DNA of 64,000 bases from Zygnema cylindricum (Eukaryota > Streptophyta > Zygnematophyceae > Zygnematales > Zygnemataceae). The stretch covers positions 76,583-140,582 of the forward strand of contig JBBHKE010001899.1 in assembly GCA_037447655.1 (NCBI GenBank). Direction: 5' to 3'. Position 1 is the first letter of the stretch. Each line of letters starts with the position of its first letter. The notes beneath the pieces were generated by a model that ran no database searches, had not been told where the DNA came from, and saw only the letters and a list, made by a program, of their open reading frames with translations. The position numbers and the translations under genes were made by a program. Of the stretch, positions 46,790-58,383 are shown piece by piece.

Positions 46790-47142
46790 GTGTCCGCGAA
46801 ACATCTAGAAATTGAAATCAATCGATCACATCGAACGGCTCACAGCGTGCGCCTCACGGCACCGTGAACGAATGAGGCGTTAGGGAATCCACAACGAGAA
46901 CAGGAATTCCATAACTCGTTATCTTCGGAACCACGCAAACAAGTCGTTAGTTATAAAAAGGAATTCCAAAATTCGTTACTCTCAACTTCCAACGCTCATC
47001 TCTTCCACAAAGAGCTGACACCACCCACCACCAGTCAAGCAATTCCAAAACTCGTCATTTCAATTTTCCACTCTTCTACTTCCTTTCCTCTCTCCTCAAT
47101 TTCCATCTTCCCGCTCAACAGGCAACAATACAAAAAAAAACA
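46790..47142. other. Upstream flank of the sHSP-like frame
   Basis: Three related GGAATTCCAxAAxTCGTTA-type units occur at about 46900, 46961 and 47040; their GGAATTCCA core is also the end of the neighbouring element. No gene is seen. Confidence 0.45.
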
Positions 47143-47997
47143 ATGGCAGGCAACACTATCGCAATGGAAACTCTCTCTCTCGCTTCCCCTCGAATAGACG
47201 GACACTGAGGTTCTCCCTCTCGCAACCATGGCCGTGTGAAGAAAAAACCATTGACGGGAGATAAAAAAGGGCGTGACAGATGTCACAGGTGTCGCGGTGG
47301 ACATCATCGCCGTGGAGGGCGAGGGAAGACTCCTTTTGATGTAGAGAGAGTGAGGAAACTCAAAGACATCAATTTTAATAAAGAGGGAGGATATGCAACC
47401 GAATCGATGGAGATTGCCATCTCAAACGGACATGGACGACGTGACAGTCACCGTAACGCAAGTCACATGGGGAAAGGCAAACAGTTCAGGGACGAGGATG
47501 AGCACCACAAAAGGCGCCGACATGCGAAGAGGGGAGACACACTCGTAAAGGGTGAGAAGCGTGATAAGAGTCCCGGATGTGACAAGCGTCACATGCGGGT
47601 GGACGTGGTTGCCTCTGTCGGCGGTTACACGCTGCGAGTGGATGCGGCAGGTGCACAGATTGATGATGTCAGCGTGACCCATGTGAACGATGTGCTCGAG
47701 ATCCGTGTGGACCGCAAGCCGCCACGTGGTGGTGAGGGGGAAGGCGGAAAGGTGTTGCTTCGAGAGCGAAGGTTTTGATGTCGCGTGTGTCGCATCGCGC
47801 TGCCAAAAGACGCTGCACTGGTGACTGCCACGTGAGCAATTATGGTTGGTGTTGTGACTGTGACTGTCCCGTGGCATCCACAGGGATCGGAAAAAAGAGC
47901 CGGTGAGGGCGCGCCACATGGCGACAAGGAGAAGGACGATGATGCAGAAAATTGTGGAGGGGAAGAGAGAGGCAGAATCAGCTTAATGGAGGTTTAG
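47143..47997 (+). pseudogene. Small heat shock protein-like frame with three in-phase TGA codons
   Basis: From the ATG at 47143 one frame runs 284 codons to TAG at 47995-47997, interrupted only by TGA at 47206-47208, 47776-47778 and 47833-47835. The C-terminal third resembles the alpha-crystallin domain of sHSP chaperones: MRVDVVASVGGYTLRVDAAG, DDVSVTHVNDVLEIRVDRK, KVLLRERRF, then after the second TGA IALPKDAALV, and after the third VGVVTVTVP. Family order and spacing (RRFG, LP-x-x-A, GVLTVTVP) are kept across both stops without indels. The N-terminal part is basic, His/Arg/Lys-rich, and not recognised. Most likely a young pseudogene; recoding is a remote alternative, since a neighbouring real gene uses TGA as its stop. 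Other sHSPs have no such long basic N-terminus. Confidence 0.62.
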
Positions 47998-49980
47998 TGT
48001 AGATAGATAGGCCAGAGAAAGGAGAAGTGGATCTAACTCTCGCTTTGATTTTTAGTTCCGTTAGACCTTTGAAAAGTGAGGGAAAAGATTGTTAGGACAA
48101 ATGTACAATATTGACAGGTGGTGGCGGATATGTGGCTTCCATTTCCGTAAGGAAGGCTAGTATAGTTATGAGATGTACATAAACCAGAAATGTCAACAAA
48201 GGGAAACACAAGTAAAGAAAAATATCTTTTGGGAAAAAAATTGTTGAGCTTTTATGGAAAAGTTATCACTGTCAAAATGATAGTATGTTTTTTGAAATGA
48301 ACTAGAATGTGATGTGGATTGTTTGGTTGAAAATTTCGGTCAAGTTTTAAAACAACAATTGAAGAAAAACCAAAGTTTCGACCTCCAAAGTGGCCACTTT
48401 TTTTCCTTAGAAAATGGTTTGTCATCCAGACTTATCAGTGCATATTTTTGTTTTTGGACTAAAAGTTTGATTTGAAAAGAGCGACTACATACTGTGGGAC
48501 TAGTTAATCACATCGGGAAAAAACCAAATTTCTCTCGCCATTGGCTTTGAAGTTGGGAATTGTCCTCTCTCTGCCCCCCTCTCCCTCCCTCTCTCCCGCT
48601 CTCCCCCCTCTCTCTCTCCTCATCTCCTTGTCTCTCTATCTTCCTCTCTCTTTCACTCTCTTGTTGCTGTTTTGGCCCTATATTACTTTTGTTGTACTCC
48701 ACAGTCATTTTCTTTTGTTTTTACCCTCTATCAATCAATTTTATTTTTTACTTTCGCTTTTTTTGTGTTGAAATGTTGAATTGTCAATCTATATATAGTA
48801 TAATGTACATATATATGTAAATATATATATATATATATTTTATGTATATATGCGTATATGTTGATTTTTTATATATTTTCTCGGATTTCAATTTATACTG
48901 CCGGGTAAAGCAATTGTACAAAAAAAATATTTTTTAGTATTCAAAATGATGCTTGCAAATATATCTCTTTCTCTCTCAACTCCCTCCCTCACTTTGACCC
49001 CTCTCTATCTTACTCCCTCTCCCCATCCTTCTATTCTTTTGCAACGGTGGTTTTTAACCCTTTCAACTACATGATGTTTTTAAGAATTGTTTGAGAAGAA
49101 ATGTTGGGAAAGGATTTTTTTTTTTATTATTTTTTTCAAACGAGGTGATTGTGCGCAAATGTCTTCACATGAACGTGGGTTTGCATTACAGGTAACCTGG
49201 CGGGTAAGTTTTGTTAACAACCGGAAATGTCACAATTTCCACTTTATGGCATTCTGTGAACACTACTTTTGGCATCATAGATGACTCGAAAGCTAGAATC
49301 AAAACTGCAGTGAAGGCTGTTTGCCTTTGTACAGAGATTGATAATTTGACTGTGTTGGAGATTGACTTGAGTTACTCGAGAGTTGTGGACTGTGTCGTTT
49401 TCTGGAGCACTTTCCTTGGATTACTTTAAGCCGGTTTTGTAAGCGATCTATGAGCCTTCAGAGGAATGATGACATTTTAGACTGTTTTGGCATGTGGCAT
49501 TAGTGCTTGTGCATCAGGCCCACTAAAGTACAATGTTGTTGCAGTACAATTGTACAATTTTGCTCCCATAGAATTGTAAAATTTCGCTGCAGTACACGTG
49601 TGGTCGCTGGAGTGGTTGGGAAGGTGTAGTTTTACAAAGGAGTGGTTGACATGACATGCTCGCGGATGTCACGGTTCAAAGATAAAAAGCTTTGTTTCAA
49701 ATGCGTGATGGTGAACCATCTGAGGTCATAATGACTATGTTAAAAGTTGTGCTTACGGTCTAAAGAAGACAAATGCGAGAATGTGGGTGAAAATAAGTAC
49801 TCGAAGATGTGAATGTGTACGTAGTGACTTATTTTGGTTTGTAAAAAAATAAATGAGGTTGTATGAAGTTCACATTGTTTCAATGTTAGAAGAAATTGTC
49901 AACAGTAATAGCGATGGGCATCTCATAACAACTAAAGAGAGCTTATTTTCATGTTTTCAATCTATTTTGCATTTTAGTAC
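47998..49980. other. Intergenic DNA with simple repeats
   Basis: A CT-rich tract lies at about 48555-48660 and an AT/TA-rich stretch with ATATAT runs at 48785-48870. Short frames near 49087-49429 have no recognised content. Confidence 0.45.
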
Positions 49981-50295
49981 TTGGCATTTGTGAAGGTTCC
50001 CATTGATAATTTGGTTGGTTCAAACGACTTTGATCGCGTATCCATTAGGGCCAAGTTCCATCAGAGGAAAATTGGGGTAGTTTACAGAAATCCTCGACTA
50101 TCCGTACCAGAACGTACCGCTTATTTTGTTTTTATACGAAAACATACATTACAAAGAATCTTGCCAATACTCTCCGAAGGTCTGGGAGGTAATGCTGACC
50201 GTCGGATTTTCATATGCGAGGCGTTCGCTGATTTTTTCTCTGTAGCTGCCAATGTATTTGTAGGAGGTGGGTTGGCAAATACAGAAAAAAATTAA
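49981..50295 (+). other. Unassigned 104-codon open frame
   Basis: An open frame starting MAFVKVPIDNLVGSND with a fairly even amino-acid composition and no low complexity. I recognise no domain, and splice sites or neighbouring homologous pieces are not evident. It may be an exon or transposon relic; low confidence that it is a gene. Confidence 0.25.
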
Positions 50296-51097
50296 TCGTG
50301 ACACGCTGGACAAATAAGTTACGTGTCTCGATGGAAAACCAACGAAAATTGACAAAATTTGTACATAGTTTGTACTTTTCAAATTACAACTGAAAATTTA
50401 AAAAGTCATCTCGAAACGGTCCTTCGTCGCACAATTTCTTTCGTCACACTATTTCCAGCTAAGGATTTTCGTCATGTTCGAAAACAGGAGCCCTAAAAAG
50501 TGAGCTGGCGTAAAAGATTGGCGTTTGTAGAAAGTACAAAATTTATGTCGTATTACGACTTGGTACGCAGGCACATGGTACGCAACTGAAGATTTGAAGC
50601 GAAATTTGTCGGTGTGAAGATTTTTGAAAGATTTTAAATATTCGGTTAAAACCCACGTGGAGCCACTCAATGCATAACACCTGGATTACAGACTCTTCAT
50701 GATGGAACATCGACTCAATTAACCGGGCCCGTAGAGTTGGCCGTACGATTACAGAAACGACTGATGGAACTTGACCCTTAGTCACCTTTATACTTTATTC
50801 TTTTTATATATATTTTTTTTAACTTTTAAGTTTTTTTTAAATTATTAAGTTTTTTTTAATAGTTTTACACCAGGGATTCTTCACAAGTGACGTAGCGTAA
50901 AACACATCAGAATTGAGAATCTCTCCGTATGCTACAGTATTTTGCTACAAATTGCCCTAGTCACAAAAACTGATCGTCAACCTAGTCATCCTATATGCAC
51001 GCATGTCGTAAACAGTCCTTGAACAGTCGAATATTCAGCATGCCGATATAAAATCCTACGGCGTCTGTACAAATTGACACTTAAGGTAACATTCCAT
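50296..51097. other. Intergenic DNA
   Basis: Nothing recognised; poly-T/A-rich from 50800 to 50870. Confidence 0.4.
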
Positions 51098-51254
51098 TAG
51101 GGTGTGTCCCCATGTACTTGTAACTTAGCGAACTTACTTTGTATTTTAGCGCTGATCCGCCGGACCCGGTTTTCAAGTGTCCCTATGTCTGTAATGACGA
51201 AATAGTAACTTACGCTTGTGACGATTGTATACGTCGTCAATACCTGTGACGGTA
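51098..51254. mobile_element. Single arm of the foldback family
   Basis: GGGTGTGTCCCCATGTACTT through GTGACGATTGTATACGTCG and AATACCTGTGACGG matches the outer part of both arms of the element at 21925-23436. It stops abruptly at 51254 where retrotransposon gag sequence begins, so the rest of the element is missing. Confidence 0.75.
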
Positions 51255-52373
51255 TTCGGCCAAGGTACCGTCCACCACATCGATTAGCTCCATCATCTCG
51301 AAGTAGCTCTCAAGCCCATACTTCCAGTAGTGATATTTCGATCCATCAAATATTGGTAGCAATGGGTGTGGGCCCATAACCTGTTGTCCATAGCCTATTT
51401 CAGCCATGGATTACTCACGGAAACACCCACAGACTACCTCAAAAAAAGCTGTGTTTCAGACAGCACAGATTACTCCAAACTAAACAGAATCACCTCAAAC
51501 TTCACCAATAGGCAGTATACCATATACACTATAAAATCCCAAAGTTATAGCTAAATCCACCAAGACATCTAGAAGATATAGGCTCCAGAGTTTCACAAAA
51601 ACAGCTGACAGCTTCACAAACTAACCACTTAGACTGCTCACAGAATCTTACAGAGATACTGGAATACAATGAAACTTCACACACATGTATATTCTATATT
51701 ATATAATAACTCCACAAAGTTTCACACGAAAGCACCAAACAGAGTGATCACACCAACAGGTCAAAGATACAGAAAGCAGTTTGCCATTGCTTTGATAAAC
51801 TTGATTGCAATACATAAAATAATCTAAGTCCTGCAAGTTATACTCAAAATACGGAGGCATACCAGCCGTACTGTATCTACTCTAATAACCTAACTAGTCA
51901 AAAGGACAAACCTCTGTTGTACAGAATATTTACACCGTACTCTTCGTATGTCATAAACCAAGCTACCACTAAGCAACTACTAAGCTACCACTACCGTACA
52001 ATCATCATTACTCGAGATCTATCCTAGTCATATTATCCGCAGTTGCGCTAGCTGCGCTGGCTGCGCAGGCTGCGCTGGCTGCGCTTGTCCGTACGGATAA
52101 TACAAATAGCCGCAGCTACGTTGACTTAACTGCGTCGCAGCTCTGCGTACCGGCGGCGCCTATTCAGTTTATTTTACATCGGATCGCTTCGCGATCCGCC
52201 GTCCATTTGTCACAGCTTGTTCACACCATTCAATGAGTCTTTCACGTCACTTTAATTATATCAATCCGTTCGCTCCCCCAATCCGTGAATCTATTCAAAC
52301 CTCCATAATAAATACAATTAGCAGTTACGGGAAAACTGTCTCGTGTTCACGAAACTAACTTTTCAAAACAACA
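51255..52373 (-). mobile_element. Truncated copy of the gag-only retrotransposon: gag start plus 5' LTR
   Basis: 51382-52373 is a complete LTR (992 bp) and 51255-51381 is the beginning of gag with the GGTTATGGGCCCAC primer-binding site. It is nearly identical to 44850-45983, and closer to that LTR than the two LTRs of the complete element are to each other. The gag part is cut off at the junction with the foldback arm. On the right it joins Copia pol sequence at 52374. Confidence 0.88.
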
Positions 52374-52544
52374 AGGACTCCTACGACCGCAGCTATATCC
52401 GGTCGGGAACAATTCATAAAATATATTAAATTGCCTACATTATGCTGATAAGGGATATTTTCCATAAATCTTCTTTCTATCTTATCATTAATGATCAATA
52501 TTCCTCCCTCTTCACTCCCCTCACACACATTTTTCAAATCCATG

Positions 52545-53667
52545 GGAGTAGGACATCAGTTTGCTTTCTCCATGAAACTCTATAGGCTCCATTGCCCACA
52601 AAATTCGTAGATCCAAAAGAAGCAAACCTAGATAATGCCGACTCCAAGTTGATATAAACCCAAATGAATGATCCCTTGACAATCAGAACTCCAAACACTT
52701 TCACCCCTGTGAAGAGAAGACCTTCTATGTGCTCAGTTCCACCACAGAATGCAAAGCTTGAATATGTGCTTTGAACAATATTCCACACTTTGAATTTCCC
52801 ACTGAATAAATGCCACCCTGGCACGCAAAGACTTTGACTGACTACACCTTTGTGAAGCTTGAACTCCTCTGAGTCCGCAGCAAAAAGAATCACTGAATTT
52901 GCTCACCCGAGCATTAAGTTATGGCTGGTTAAAGATGACCTTTATAGTTACAAGCTCTCTTAGAGAGAGGTACCTAAATATCACTATGTCTTGGTCTGCC
53001 TACTCACGACTACCTACTACTAAACCCTAGTCCAATAGGAACACTATATAGTACAAGAAGGTACGATGGGCGATGTATTTATTGTACGGCCATTGTACGA
53101 CATGGTCTACAAGGTGACATTTGCCAAATCGGGAGCCATGGTTCCTCCTCCCATCTTCTCCGATATCAGATAATGTGGCGCCACGTGGCAACGCGTGAGG
53201 CTATCCCCAAAGGCCGCCGAAAGCTTATTGTGGGTGGCGGCTGTATGGTTGCCGTCCGATTAGTTGTATTTATACGACTTCGATTCGCTTCCATGCATGA
53301 ATTGATTAATGCGCGTTTTCTTTAGTCTGCTGCGAATTAGTCCTTGAGATCAATAGATATATATGCGTGAAACATGTCATGCATATCGTTTCGTTAGTGC
53401 CTTATTGGATAAGGCGTAGGTCTACATAGTATAATGCAAACCCCGGTTCAAATCCGGCTAGAGGCTGTATTTTACTAAAACTAGTAAAATACCTTCTAAT
53501 TCATTCTGCCTTCTTTTAAATATCGTAGCACCCATGGCCTACCTTTGATCCTCTCTTTCTCTCTATTTACATTCTAACTGAAATATAGAAGTGAACTATT
53601 AATTACCTTTTTCCAACACTCTATTTATTTTTCCAATACAGACCTAGAAAATACATAAATTTCAACA
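52545..53667 (-). mobile_element. Nested LTR-plus-leader fragment (copy A)
   Basis: Starts TGTTGAAATTT at 53667 and runs through an LTR-like part (53667-52973) into a leader-like part with a 119-codon frame (52893-52534). The same two-part structure occurs at 57510-58782 in the opposite orientation, and the LTR-like part alone at 58783-59315. It interrupts the Copia RT reading frame. Direct duplications at its ends were not found, so simple insertion is not proved. Confidence 0.6.
53393..53465 (+). pseudogene. tRNA-like sequence within LTR-like copy A
   Basis: A D-arm-like GCCTTATTGGATAAGGC (as in plant tRNA-Arg) and a T-arm with the B-box GGTTCAAATCC, followed by a TTTT run. The acceptor and anticodon stems do not pair well, so it is tRNA-like and not a functional tRNA. 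Related sequences lie at 57881-57960 (minus) and 59201-59272 (plus), always antisense to the LTR-like repeat. Confidence 0.5.
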
Positions 53668-54380
53668 CTCCATTTGAAATTTTTCTAGCATATAACCAAT
53701 TGCTTTTTTCTGAGTGAGTCTTATAATCCTATTCCCTCTATCTCTCTTCATTTGAATTCCCAAAATGAACTTTGCTTCGCTGAGATCTTTCATGTCAAAG
53801 CGACTTCTAAGATTCCGTTTTAGTTTGTTCATTTTATCTAAGGACTTGCTTCAGACCAACAAAGCATCCACATAAATAGCAATAAATATCACTCCATCGT
53901 CATCCTCAAATAAATATATAGAGTGATCTCAACTAATTTTGATATACCCCAAACCGGTCAAAAATTCGTCCAGCTTTATATTCCATTGTCGTGAGGCTTG
54001 CTTAAGCCCATAAAAAGATTTTATCAGTTAGCAAACCTTGCTTTCTTCCCCACTTTCCACAAATCCTTCCGGTTGCCTCATGTAAATTTCTTCTTCCAAC
54101 TCTCCGTGCAAAAAGGCCGCTTTAATATCCATCTGGTGTATTTCTATATCCTACGCTGCGGCTATACTTAAAAGGATTCTAACAGAAGAAATTTGACTAC
54201 AGGTGCAAAGGTTTCTTCGTAGTCTGTCCCCTCTTTCTGAGTATATCCTTTAGCAACTAACCTAGCTTTGTACCTCTCAATGGTATTATCCGGGTTTAAT
54301 TTAAAAACCCACTTAATTCTGATCGGTTTTCTGGCGGACAATCTACTAACTCTCATGTATTGGTCTTCATGATAGAGGCC
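53668..54380 (-). pseudogene. pol: Copia reverse transcriptase, first part (broken)
   Basis: Contains [20 protein letters not shown], then [36 protein letters not shown] and RFDMKDLSEAKFILGIQ, in Copia order. The catalytic YVDD motif reads YVDA here. In-phase stops follow KVC, IS and LLV, and a frame break lies near 54165. It ends at the nested insertion. Confidence 0.85.
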
Positions 54381-54439
54381 AATTCTTCATTTATAGTTTT
54401 GATCCATTGGCTGCTTTCTGGGGTGTTTATGGTCTCTAA

Positions 54440-55480
54440 CTATGTTTGAGGTTCATTTGGGTGAGACATCTTTGTAGCTTGGTTATTTACTTGTCTTTCT
54501 TGAAGTCGTTTACTACTTCTTCTTCCCCCTTCAAAATTGGACGCTGGTATGGAAGGCATCCTTGGGTTTCGTTTTGGGATATTTTCAGCTCCCGTATCTT
54601 CCAATTCCTGTGTCTCATCAAGTTCCTCATCGGTTTCCACTTTGTATTGTGGCATTGCCTCGGATGTTGTCCTTTCCTCCTTCTCCTTTGGTAGATCTGA
54701 GGATTTTTCTTTTTCTCCATCTTCTTTCTCTTCGTTTTTAAATTCAAAGTCAGAAAACTGATCCGTTTCAAATCTGATTTTGACTTCTTTATTATATTTG
54801 AATGGATCTATGGACTTCTTTTCATTCATCACCACTATGTGTTTTACCAAAATTATATCTCTCTGTTTCAAGTCATACACTCGGTATTTTTTTGTGCTCT
54901 CATCATATCCTACAAGATATCCTGGTTTTCCTCTCCCCTCTAACTTCCATTTAGTCTTATTGGAATCCAAACTGTAAACTTGACTTCCAAACACTCTCAA
55001 ACTAGACAAATCAGGCTTTCTTCTTGTCCAACTCTCATACGGAGTTTCCTCCTTATTTACTGAAGTAAGACTCTGTTTTTGATGAAATGAGCATAGTTCA
55101 TAGACTCTGCCCAAGATTGTAACCCTATCCTCTTATCAGTTAACATACTCTTGGACATATCTCCTAAAGTTCTATTCACTCTTTGTTTGACTCCATTTTG
55201 TTTCGGATTATAGGGAACAATTTTCTCATGATGAATTCTTTCTTCTTTTAAGATATTCTTCAAATTTCCTTGAGGTGAATTCTTTCCCATTATCACTTCT
55301 TATATTTTATATTGAGGTTTTGTGTAGTTTTTCACTCCATACTTTGTACTCTTTGAAACTTCACAATACCTTTGACTTATGTCTGAGAAAGTATAACTTC
55401 ATGTATCTAGACCAATAATCTATGATAGTTAACATCCACCTCTTCCCCCCATGTGAAGTATATCTAGCAGGTCCCCAAAC
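54440..55480 (-). pseudogene. pol: Copia integrase core and C-terminal region (broken)
   Basis: EERIHHEKIVPYNPKQNGVK with NRTLGDMSKSML (55296-55057) is the integrase core with its NG pair; PYESWTRRKPDLSSLRVFGS and GYLVGYDESTKKYRVYD (55060-54830) are the downstream Copia region. The acidic tail to 54440 is typical of the linker before RT. The frame changes near 55080, so the protein is not intact. Confidence 0.82.
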
Positions 55481-55514
55481 ATTGGTGTGAATTAGATCCA
55501 ATACTTTCTATCTC

Positions 55515-56533
55515 CTAAATGTGGTTGCCTTTTGGAAATGGTAGTCTATGAATCTTCCCTTGGGCATCTCCACTGCAATCATCGAAGGTCTCATCATCCT
55601 CAAAAATATTATCCTCCACTATTCTTTTTTTCTTCATTTTCTTTAATTTATCTAGATGCACATGCCCCAACCTTTTGTGCCAAAGCATCATTTGATTTGC
55701 ACACAAGTAGAGAATACTCTTTTCATTACAAAGAACAATTCTGAGCATTCGTTGATTACCATTCTGAGCTATGAAATAAACCTCATGATCAGAGCTAGTG
55801 TGAAGATTCCTTTCCTAGTTCTAGTTTCAAACTCCTTTTCATCTAGGACAGTTGTTGAGAATAAGTTCTTACTAAGCTGTGGAATGTAAAGAACATCTGA
55901 GAGTGTTATAATTGAGGCCTTACAGTCAACTAGAACATTCAAGTCAACAGTTCCAACAAGACTTGTGGTTTCTACTCTACCATCCACGTACTCTATCTCA
56001 ACTGTTAGGATCTTTCTCAGCTTAGTAAACCACCTCTTATCTTTGCACATATGCATTGAAACCCGTGAGTCTATGATCCACCCAACCTCAGGTGGATCCC
56101 TCTTACCGTCAAAAGCACACTTTTGTCTACGTGGAATGTGGACATGCTTTTTAGTGTTTTTCGGATTAAAACGAAGCTCCTCTTCCTGTTTGGTTTCTTT
56201 GTTCTCTTGCTCATCATGAACTTGAGTTAGGAAAGCCTTTTTCTTTCCTCTATTTCTTGAGGTCCCTTGCCCATCTTTGAGTCGAAGATCTGCAAGTTTG
56301 ACACAATCTGCCACATGGTGTCCCGGTTTCTTGCAGAAGTGACATAATCCTCCTCGAGAAGTTCCTCTCTCTTGTATATCAAATCTGCCACCTCCATGTC
56401 CTCTTCCTCCAAATTTTTGATAGGTATCTTTCTCATCATGCTTCCGCCAATCAGCTCTTGCTAACAATGCTTCAACGCTTGGACTCCCTCTCCTAAGCTC
56501 TATAGTGCTTTCTTTCACTAAAATCATTCCCAC
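55515..56533 (-). pseudogene. pol: Copia gag end, protease and pre-integrase region (broken)
   Basis: A CCHC knuckle CHFCKKPGHHVADC opens this part. The protease site WIIDSRVSMHMC has Arg in place of the Gly of the usual DSG, so it is probably inactive. The pre-integrase motif LWHKRLGHVHLDKLKKMKKK follows in a separate frame (55748-55515). Confidence 0.82.
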
Positions 56534-56559
56534 TGTATCATCCCAATTTCAATTGCTAT

Positions 56560-57509
56560 CTCCTATGTCCTGATAAATGATATTCTCATGCTCGTCAGGT
56601 AGTTTTATCATTATTGTGTTCACTCTTTGTCTCTCAGACCATGAGTTAACTCTCTTGCTCTCCACATAATGCCCCTAAATCATTGCAATAATCATTCATG
56701 CTTCCTCCCTTGTAAGTATAAGTTGGAATCTTATTTTCTGCCAAATGCTACTTCTGCAATGAACCAATTTTATATTTTTTAACTAGTGATATCTAAATCT
56801 AAGATGAATGTTTGACATGCAAAAGGGGAATGGCAATGCCCTTCGCTATACTTTTTAGAATTAAGAGCTTAGCAACCTTGTCTTTGTAGTTCTACTTTTC
56901 ATACTCTGATCTTTTGGTCTAAACCCTTGTCGCTGTTGCTGGTGGTGCTACTACCAGTATTGCCTTCGGCAATGGTGTCAATTAAGTTACAACTCCTCCC
57001 TTTTCTCTTTCCATGACAATATCCTCTTTTTCCTCGTCTTCATCCTCGGTGATGGTTGCAGCTGTTCTACCTACTATAGAAGCGGAGGTGCCACAAAACC
57101 GTGTCCCTCCAAACCCAGGTGGAGGTAGGCATTGAATTTGTTTAGAAAAAATGCCCCATAGATGCTTCTCAAATAGTTCTCCCTCCATCATCATTTCCCA
57201 ATACAAAAACTGTCATCCATTAAATATGGGAACCCTAGAGGGTTAGGCAATAACCTCAAATTCTGTGGTCTCCATATACCCATAAAAAAAGCAGCCTATG
57301 TAAAGCCTCTAGGATAATATTTGTCCATTTCACTTTCCCACTAAATCATTGCCTCCCATGCACACAAATATTTTGACCACCCTCACCCGTGTGAGGACAA
57401 AACTCCCCTGAGTGAAACACAAAAAGATTCACTGAATTTGCTCCCCTGAGCAGTAAATTATGGCTGGTCCAAGATGACCTTTATAGTTACAAGCTCTCTT
57501 AGAGAGAGG
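56560..57509 (-). pseudogene. gag: Copia leader and gag N-terminal relic
   Basis: 57509-57420 matches the leader in copies A and B (CTCTCTAAGAGAGC palindrome, then AAATTCAGTGA). Near 57210 the frame reads FLYWEMMMEGELFEKHLWGIF, a Copia gag start. Downstream it decays; a DEDEEKED acidic run near 57035 is unexplained. Confidence 0.55.
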
Positions 57510-58383
57510 TGTTGAAATTTGAGTATTTTCTAGGTCTGTATTTTCCTATGTGTTTAAAAGATAGTATTAAAAGGTTGTAAAGTTTCTACTTGGTGCTTGG
57601 AAATACTTCTATCTTTATATACTTGTCGTAGTCACTGAGAGTTAGAAGAAACTCCATGTCTACCCACAGATAGTTAGGGAAACAGGTTGGAGGGTTGAGA
57701 GGATAGTCTGCCAAAATAAAGATGGCCCATACCGGATTTGAACATGGGTCTATGATCTGCTAATACAGTACTATCCTATTTATATAAATGGGAAGATGAC
57801 TATATAGGGTTTAACTTTAATATAAACATAAATCACACAAGGAGAGAGAAAGAGAAATAGTAATTAAACTTTTGGTTTGTGTGACCCCACTAGGATTTGA
57901 ACCTAGTTCCTTCTGAATATAGACATACGGCGTAGCCATGAGCCTTATCCCGTAGGTCTCAATGAAACGATACATGTATTACGTTTGAAACGTATTTATT
58001 CGCGGTACCAATCTACATACTCCATTTCACGTATTACGAAACGAAACGAGGTCGAATCTAAACGGATGTGATTAAATTGTGGATTTCGGATCGGACGGCT
58101 TACAAAGAAGCCGAAGCATCGGAGTGGACATTTGGCGGTTTGCGGAGCAGATGTCGGCGGATGACACGTGGCAATGCATGGTTGGAAAACGGACATCGTG
58201 GGAGGAGCAACTTCGGCTCCAAAACTGACACGCGTCAGCGGAGCGGCCATGCTGTACTATGGCCGTACAAGAAGTACAACGGTACTTGTACCTTCTTGTA
58301 CCTTACAGTATTTTGATTGGATAGGTGCACTTGTAGTAGGCTTAGAGAGGTAGTTTAGGACTTAGAATATTTTTTGGGTTTCA
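57510..58383 (+). repeat. LTR-like copy B (874 bp), plus orientation
   Basis: Begins TGTTGAAATTTGAGTATTTTC, the same start as copy A, includes two tRNA-like B-box sites on the minus strand (near 57727 and 57891), and ends GGGTTTCA before a CTCTCTCCTAGAGAGC leader. Its orientation is opposite to the Copia element it touches at 57509. Confidence 0.6.
57881..57960 (-). pseudogene. tRNA-like sequence within LTR-like copy B
   Basis: On the minus strand GAGACCTACGGGATAAGGC is followed by a perfect 5-bp T-arm CTAGG-TTCAAAT-CCTAG and GGGGTCAC, which can pair partly with the GACC at the 5' end. Anticodon arm is not convincing. Related to 53393-53465. Confidence 0.5.

Larger units (their letters stand above)
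52374..57509 (-). mobile_element. Decayed Copia retrotransposon with a nested insertion
   Basis: Minus-strand pieces in the Copia order: gag (about 57250-56560), zinc knuckle CHFCKKPGHHVADC and protease (56533-55769), pre-integrase motif LWHKRLGHVHLDKLKK, integrase and its C-terminal region (55480-54440), then reverse transcriptase (54380-53668, continuing at 52544-52374). An insertion at 52545-53667 splits the RT between LEKFQM and TPMDLK. Several stops and frameshifts are present, so it is dead. The RNase H end and 3' LTR are lost where the truncated gag-only element begins. Its leader (57509-57420) adjoins an LTR-like copy that lies in the unexpected orientation. Confidence 0.82.

Noticed and set aside
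47143-47997. Alternative genetic code or selenoprotein explanation for the TGA codons
   Set aside because: The HVA22-like gene ends in TGA, and no selenocysteine element can be identified; nonsense mutation is simpler.
53393-53465. Functional tRNA-Arg gene
   Set aside because: Acceptor and anticodon stems do not pair; only D-arm and T-arm likeness are present.
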